The notes below the pieces were generated by a model. That model saw only the letters and a program-made list of their open reading frames with translations, had not been told where the DNA came from and did not search any database. A stretch of DNA of 64,000 nt, taken from the NCBI GenBank assembly GCA_922989275.2, contig OV277859.1, positions 89,152,198 through 89,216,197 on the forward strand. The letters run 5' to 3'. Source of the stretch: Gari tellinella (lineage: Eukaryota > Mollusca > Bivalvia > Cardiida > Psammobiidae). The position numbers and the translations under genes were made by a program. Positions 25,501-34,500 of the stretch are shown here, piece by piece; within the stretch, counting starts at the first letter, position 1, and every line of letters begins with the position of its first letter.

Positions 25501-28500
25501 CGTGCTACTGTTGACATTAATATTTGATATTTAAAACAGTCACAGAAGACAATAGTAAATCAGAAGATGATGTACCAGACGACATGTTGACCCCTTCGCT
25601 GCCATGACGTCATCAAATTTCAGCATTTTTCGTCTGCTTTTATTTCTTAAATTTAAATCTTAAGTATTTTGACTTCAGAAATATTAAGATGGGTATCAAA
25701 CAGTTTGGATCCAGATCAGACGCCGCGTTACGCGGCGTCTGATCAGGATCCAAACTGTTTAAAAATAACTATTGTACTCGGGGTAAGGCAGTGAAGGGGT
25801 TAAAACACATCAAGGCTGTTATAAGTTGACATGATTTTTCAAGTGCGCCTTTACCTCATCACCTGTTTCTAATTTTGTTGACACGTGACTTCTTTAAGCA
25901 GCCTGGAAGTAAAGCAGAATGCGCCTCAAGGCGCATTCTGCTTTTCTTTCATCCTGATTAAAGCTACCATGCCCGAGAAAAAATCCGAAGATTTAGAAAA
26001 AATCCGGAGAAATTGCAGCCTTGATTCATGTCTAATACATGTACAACATGGAGAATATTTAAACATTTACTGTCATGATTTCAATGACTTGAAATTTGCC
26101 ATCCGCTTTTATATGATTCATTCACTTAACTTTTAGGTATTTTACTGTTGTGAGTTTTCAACAAAACTGATCATGGTCAGATAACAAGCTATTTTGCCCC
26201 TGGTCAGGTTAAAAACTGCAAACAAATGCAAGTGCCCCGATGCCATTTAAAAGATTATTTTGCCGGGTAACATGACAGGACTTGGAATGATACTTCCTAA
26301 ATGCTTGTTTTGAAAGTTTAATCCCGTCACTACCTACATCAAGTATAACGGTTATCTGTAAACTCCTTACGATATTACTTGGGTCGAATTACCTAAACTT
26401 TGACTTGCAAAATGAAAACAGTGTTTAACCCCTTCACTGCCTTACCCCGAGCACATTAGTTTTTTGCAAACGGTTTGGATCCTGATCAGACGCCGCGTTA
26501 TGCGGCGTCTGATCAGGATCCAAACTGTTTGACACTCATTTCAATATGTCTTCAGCCATTTCTTCAGTCAAAATAGCAAAAATTAAATTTTAAAAGATAA
26601 AAGCAGATGACAATTGTTGAAAATTGATGACGTCATGGCAGAAGGGGTTCAAACAGATAAGGTAATGGCAGTGAAGGCTGGCATCATGGCAATGAATGGG
26701 TTAAAGGTTTAAGGCTTGCTTATTTTGGACAACATAACTCATTGAGCCCTATTGACGTATATATGCGTCCTCTACCAAAACTGTACCAGTGAAGAGTACA
26801 CTTGTATAATGCAAACAGTGAAGTCCCTGATTAGAGGGCTCCTGTAGGAGCCCTCTAATCAGAGGCTTCAATGTTTGTCATTTTGTAATATAATATTAAA
26901 AAGGAAGGCGCTAGTGACAGTCGACTGTCACTAGCGAATTCAACGTGAAATTGCTATTGACAGTCGTTTGTATTTTTATGTTATATGTTGGTTGTGTGGT
27001 AGCGCATTATTATGTCCACACTATGTTTGTGAACTGGGCTTAAGGTAGCACTCCCTGGTAGCGTTACTCGTATGAGAATTTTGTGAAGATTGCATTAGTT
27101 TATCGGTTAAGAGGAAGTATGAAGCGGAAGAGAAATATGCATCTACCAATTTTTTTCACTCTCTTTATCTTCCATTAATCTTTTAAAATATAGCTGATTG
27201 TATAGCGGAAAGGGGAAATAATTCCTTATTGGTATGACTTGACAAAGAACGCCCCGCTTTATGTATTATGTTGCTTTTATAGGCTTTGGTGATCAGCATA
27301 GAATCATACCAGTGAGTATACAAACAACATAACACTATTGAAGTCAACATTACATCTATTCAATAGTGAAGAAGGGGGTGTCTTAATTTTTATCACCAGA
27401 TTATCACTGTTTTCGACAATATGATAACATGTTCAGTAAAGATTCATTACGTACATGTTGTAAAGTGATTATTATTAAAATTATATTGAAATATTAGTAT
27501 CCAAAGAAAATTTCTTACTTACGTCTGTCAATAGCGATTTCACGTCAAATTCGCTATTGACAGTCGACTGTCAATAGCGGTTTTACGTTCAATTCGCTAG
27601 TGACATTCGACTGTCAATAGCGATTTCACGTCAAATTCGCTAGTGACAGTCGACTGTCAATAGCGATTTTACGTTAAAACCGCTATTGACAGTCGACTGT
27701 CAATAGCCATTCCGTATTTAAAAAAAAAAATTGTCTAAAATGGACTAGCCTTTATTGTAAACTGGAAGTATCCATTGGATGTTTCAGGGGGTAATTAGTT
27801 AACTATTACACGGCTAGCTGACTTTCCGTACGTACTCGTTCATTTTCTACAGATTGGTTAAACTAAATTGATACTTCAGGGATTTTTCTTAATCATACAA
27901 GTCCCACAGACCCAAGTCCCTTTTACATTTGACAGCTTAGTGTAGAACACCATTAAACCCCAGATGTTATCCTGTATTAACACAATAAACATGTTTAGTC
28001 GTCCTATACATGTGCAGAGTAGACCTACATAATGAAAACAGTTTAGACCCTAGTGACGGGGCCCTCTGGTCAGTTTTAGTTGTTGTTGTTGTTGGCGTAC
28101 CTGTGCTTAACACTCAACGGACAACTTGATACAGACAGAATGGCATGTCAAGCTGGAGGATTACGTGCATAGCTATTTTCAATTACCTCGCCATATAGAC
28201 AGCTAGAGAGAGTTTTAGCTGGTTGTCAGTTAGCAATAGATTGAATAAATTAGCCATTGATTACCAAATAATGGACTCGACATAATTGGAAACTGAATTT
28301 GTCCATTTGAAGATACAGGGGTGAATACAGGAGCTGTCGATTGCCTTTTGAGAGACCCGTGTTTCTCCTAAGAATGGTCATTGCTCGCAAGTTTCAGGAG
28401 CTGTCGATTGCCTTTTTGAGAGACGCGTGTTTCTGCTAAGAAAGGTCATTGCTCGCAAGTTTCACTGTATGCATACACTTGACTGCAGTGAGAAATACTG

Positions 28501-31500
28501 TCAAACCCTCTATCACGACCACTAAAAACCGACGGCTAATTGATTGTATCAAAGACAACTGAGAGCTTAAAGCAATGTTACAGTAAAACAGACAGCTTAT
28601 AAAAGAGCTTTCTCTTTTACTGTCACATTGCCTTGAGCAGACACCTGTCATAAACACCTTATGATAAACACAATTTAGTGGTCGTAAATAGAGTGGTTGT
28701 ATTGCAGAAATTTTCTTTAAGTAAGTGTCAAGCAAACCGCATATTAAAATGAAATATGTAAATGAATTAGATTTACAAAATGATAGAGAACTATCTTTGC
28801 CCTCCCAATGTTTGTTGAATTATTTTCTTCAAAGTTCATACAATAGACCAAAATATATCTAGCATATCACACAATATTTGAATTTATTTTGTCTGTAACT
28901 ACATGTATACTGTATGTTAATCTAACTCATGTGCGGATCAAGAGAAAACCATGAGTACTTGACAACCGCGCCCACTCCTCCAAACTGTGTTACCCCGGGT
29001 AACGATTACATGTACCCTATAGCCTGTTTCTAGTTTTGAAGACGACAGATAACTTAAAGCAGGTAGAAAGTAAAGCAGAATGCCCTTAAAGGCGCATTCT
29101 GCTTTACTTTCAACCTACTTTAAGCTATCATCTACTAGAATAAAGAAATTTATTCTGATTATACATATTCATGAATGTATTGTCTTTAGTGTAGGAATAA
29201 ATCAAAGGTTTCCTCTAAGCTACAATCTGCTTGGAAAAAAGGAAATACAGTAAAACCCCACTAAAACGACCACTAGTTTATGTTTTTATTATGAGTTTAA
29301 AGCAGGTGACTGCTGAAAGCAAGGTAACAGTAAAACAGAAAGCTCCTTTAGGAGCTTTCTGTTTCACTGTCACCTTGCTTTAAGCTGTCACGTGTATTTT
29401 ATATCACACATTAGCCTTCTTTTAAGTGGTCGTAAGAGAGAAGTTTTACTGTATCAATCATGTTGTATGTTCGTGAATATAGCAAGAGGAACTTTTTTCT
29501 TAGCGGAGGAATAAATTTAAAGCGTAAACATGAATATTTATTGGGTTATGCGCAAAGTAATCTCCGTTACCCCTCCTGAAAACCTGTTTGGATCCGCGTT
29601 CGTGTTTCTTGAAAGAGTGAATAACGAGCTGGGTCATAGTTGGGTAATGAAATCTTACACACATCATCTAAACAGTCTACGTGATCTCGTTTCTTTTCTA
29701 AAATAATTTGTTTTACTTGCAAACTGTTTAAATTCTTTTCAGACGCCGAGTAACGCGGATCAAAAGTGTTCAACACTCATTTCAATGTTTCGGAAGTCCA
29801 AATACATTATTTCTAAATTTGAGAAATAAAAGCAAACGACAAAATTAATATTTAAAAAAGATGACGTCACGGTTATGAAGGGATAATAACGTGCACAGTA
29901 TCAATAGACGGCATAGTTTTTAATGGAAACTAAATATATTTAATCCCTAATACATTATCTGAAAACTTAATGAATAACATTAGCCATTCCATCGCAAAAA
30001 CTAAAATTAAAACAAAACGACGGACGACGATTGTCGTACGACGACGGACCACGCCCACATGTCGATCCCAATAGTTGACCTGTGCACTTCGTGTCAGATA
30101 AGCTAAACAGTCATACGAACCTCAGTACCAACAGGGCTTTGATTAATACTAGTGGCTTTAAGGTGCACGCTGCTTTACTTTCACAGTTTGAAATAAATGT
30201 AGAAAATGACTGGATAGAAAAAATTGACAAACTGCCAGAATCTAAATTGCAAATATTCTAAACCCTGAGGTTATTCGGCGTCTAATCTGACTCCCAACTG
30301 CTTGCCGGACATTCTCGTATAGAGGTGTGGTAAAGACAATCCCTTTTCCAACCTGTGTTCACGATTATAAAGCCTTGAGCTGAATCTGAGATCTTTTTCA
30401 AGCATTTGATTTGTCAGATTTGAGCTTTTGCCTGAGTTTCATCTCAAAAGTTATATTTTCTAGGGGCATGGGGCCCGTTTTACTAAACTACTACGCAAAT
30501 TTTTTGCGTAAGTCAAAATTTTAAATTTTAATTTATATTTTTCATTATCACTTGCTACAAACATCAAATAGCCAGATCAGAGGACGCGCTAACAGCGCGT
30601 CCTCTGATCTGGCTATTTGCTGTTTGCAAACGTTATATATGATCGAAAAATAAGAGTAAAACGATATTGACTTACGTAAAAATGTTGCGTAAGTAGTTTA
30701 GTAAAACGGGCCCCTGTACGTACCTTGTGGTATCTCAGTGTGAAGAAAGTTTCTAGATTTTGATACAGGTTTGGGTCGACGTCCACAAGAGGTTTGAGGA
30801 TTGAGATAGCAGGCAGGTCTTCTAGAACAACGTTGGGGTATTTCCGATGCAGTTTCATTTTCCTGAAATGGCAAATATAAACTTTATTACCCGTGTAAAT
30901 TGCATAACAAAAGGAACATAATCGTGCAGTGGAGACTACGTTATTCTTTCCCGTTTAAACGAAACGCAAACGCAAAACACTAAAACGTAGAAAGGTGCAA
31001 ATTTTGGACAGTTCTGATAATTCATGTTTATCTAAGTAGCAAACAGTTTGGAGCCTGATCGGTTACCCGGCGTCTGATCTGGCTCCAAACTGTTTGCGAT
31101 AGAAATAATAGTTTTAGCATAAACGCGTTTATTGGGAAAAAAATAACGTTTTCTCCACTGTACCTGTTCGCTCACCTATTGCGGGTTTAATTTCAAGGGC
31201 CACATAATGAAGAATGGCCGTCTTATGAAAACGTCCTACGACAAATATTATCATACATGTAAGCCAGGGTATAAGATTCTCAATTTTTAATTATTTTTCC
31301 ATCTAAACCCGTATTGTAACTTCTCTTTGTTATCGTTATCTTCTTGAACAGACGATTCCAAAGAGATGTCACAAGGCAAAATGGCAAAAATCGATGGAGA
31401 GAAAATGAATAAGATGTAATTTTAAGTTTTGACTAAAAACCATTTTTGTCGTACGACGTTTCGTAAGACGAGTCAAAATAGTCTTGGGGTCCGTTTCATA

Positions 31501-34500
31501 GAACTTCGTACGACAAAAACGGTCGTAAGTCAAAACGTTAAAATACATCTAATTTCTGATTTCTCTATCTAATCCTGCCTTGTGGCATCTCTTTGGAATC
31601 GTCTTTTCAAGACAAATCCAAATAGATGTCACAAGACAGGATTAGATGTAGAAATAAATAATAATTGAGAATTTTATAATCTGACTTACGACAACATTTG
31701 TCGTACGAAGTTTTATGAAACGGACCCCAGATACACAAGAGTATATTGAACCCTTTCCCAATCATATATATAGGGCTGACTATTGCGAACACTATCGCCA
31801 CCACGTTAATTATCGATAGTTGAAAACACTATCACGATAGACTGTCGATAGTTTGATTCAATGTGGCGATGCTTTCACGATAGTTTATCACATAATTGTT
31901 TAACCCTTTCAACCCTAAATATCTCTTGTGGCTATTTATACGCCTTTTGGACTCTTCTCGTACAGGCATTTTGAACCAATCTACTGTTTAATTGTTGGTA
32001 TGACAACAAAGAAACAATGAAATCATCCTATAGGAGCCCTCTGATCAGGATCTACACTGTTTGCATATGTAATCATTAATCTCTACAGAGGGCTGTAGAG
32101 TTGAAAGGGTTAATACCATCATGAATATAGACCATAAGGAATGTTTTTTATTTCCTAGTAGATGGAAGTTTAAAGCAGACTGGAAGGAAAGCAGAATGCG
32201 CGTTGAGGCGCATTTCGTTGCTTTGAGCAACCACATGTCTTCAATTTTGAAAACAAGCTTAATGAAAAAGGATGAAACTAGCCATACTGGGAACAAAATT
32301 AAACACGCCATCTCAAGATATCAGGTACAGCGCTCCCTCTCTACAACGGCCCTCCGAACAACGACTCTCTCCTTACAACGACCCTTGCCGCAGTTCCCTA
32401 AACAGGACAATTATATCTAACGATTTTACTACTGCAATATTGTTGCTTAAAATTGTCGTCTGCTGTTTTTCTCAAAGTTGCATAGTGGACATCTTGACAG
32501 AAACAACTTCCTGACTATCGACAAACAGCTTGAATCCAGATCAGACGCGTAACGCGGCGTCTGACCTGGATTCAAGCTGGTCACGAATGTAAGCCTATTT
32601 CCCTCTCTATAACGACTCCCTCCGAACAACGCACACAACTGTTGTCTCCCATTGGATGTTGTTGTAGAGAGGGAACACTGTATAACTCATGGAGAGAGTT
32701 ATTTGCTGCCCAGGCAGCATATACGCTGCCCGGGCAGCAAATATGCTGCCCAGGCAGCATCTAGATACTGCCCGAGCAGCATCTATACTTTAGACCCCTT
32801 TGGTACACCATAGATAGTATCGCTAGTTAGATATTGCAATCGATAGTCGACTATTATGACTTCAACTATCACGATAAGTCGATACTATTATATAGCTACC
32901 GTGCCATCTTATTCACAGGTGACTTAAGTAAACTTTGCAACTACAGCACCCCTGTCTCAAACGACGCCCTATTGGAGACACAAAGTGTGTGCTTGTTTCG
33001 GATTGCAAACGGCTTGAATCCAGTTCAGATGACGCGTAATGCGGTGTCTGATCTGGATTCAAGCTGTTTGTCATACGTCATTAAGTTTTTTGTCTGTCAA
33101 AATATCCATTAGGTAATTTTTTGAAAATCAGCAGACGATTTTTAGCAGATTACTTTGCAGCCGTCCTGTATAGTGAACTGCAACCAGGGTCATTGTAAGG
33201 AGGGAGCCGTTGTATGGAGGACCGTTGCAGGGAGGGAGCGTGTATTATGGATCCTGACCGGACATTGCATAAGTAACAGTTACTCAGTGTCTGATCAGGA
33301 TCAAAATTGTTTGATACTTTTATCGATATTGTTTCGGTCAACCTTCTTTAAATGTTACTGTGTTATAAGTTTAAACAATATTTCATTCAAAGAAAAGGAT
33401 TAGATAACAGACAGGATCTGAAAAATTTGACACACACTTTTAATTCAGTGCATGATCCCTCCCTACAAAGATACAACGATCCTACGAACAACGGTACCTT
33501 ATTTACAACCATGCTTGCTACTGTTTAAAAAAAAACACAAGATGATTATGTCAAACCTTTACACAGCTGCAATATCTCCTGCTTAATGTTGACGTGTACT
33601 ATTTTTCTTCAAGTCAAATAATGGACATTTTGACAGAAAAAACTAATGACGTGTGACAAACAGCTGGAATCCTGATCAGACGCCGAGTAACGCGATTCAA
33701 GCTGTAAACAAATTTAATTCAAGGCCCCTCCCTATTACAACTACCAGCGAACAACACACACAATCTGTGAGGGTATTATTTTACATTTCGTGTATAGAGG
33801 TACACCATTATATAATATATTATATAAGTATCAAGCAAATCGGTTACCATGAGTGCCGACATCCCTCCCCACTATATAGCCTGGTTGATAGTTACAGAGA
33901 ATTACTTATAATATGTCACATAAATGATAATCATATACAAAAACCTCTCTATTACGACCACTAGAAATAAGGCTAATTGTTTGTATAAAAGATAGGTGAC
34001 AGCTTAAAACAATGTGAAAGTGTAACAGAAAGCTCCTGTAGGAGCTTTCTGTTTCACTTTCACATTGCTTTAAGCAATCGCCTGTCTGAAACGACGAATA
34101 TTTGACACAATTTAGTGGTCGTAATAGAGAGGTTCTACTGTATAAAGTCGGCCAATGTCGGTCAATATCGGAAACTCTACGGAGAGCGATCGGCCATGTT
34201 GATCAACTGTTGACGCGTGATAAGCATAGTTCGGAACGGATCGAGAGTTGAGGAGAATTACCAATCGCTTCGCGTACAGTACTGATTTTGTTCCAATTTC
34301 ATTATGGGTCCTTAAAGCGACTAGCAACCAGATGGTGCATTTGCAAAATAAAAGAAAATACTCAAAGATTACCAAAAGGGTAGCATTATCGTGCATCTGG
34401 CATTGGAAAAATATGATCAGTCTAAAAACACACTCTAGAAATGTCTTCAAATCTCAGTTTTTTAGATATTTTCCATCGTTTTATCTATAGCGTCTACATA

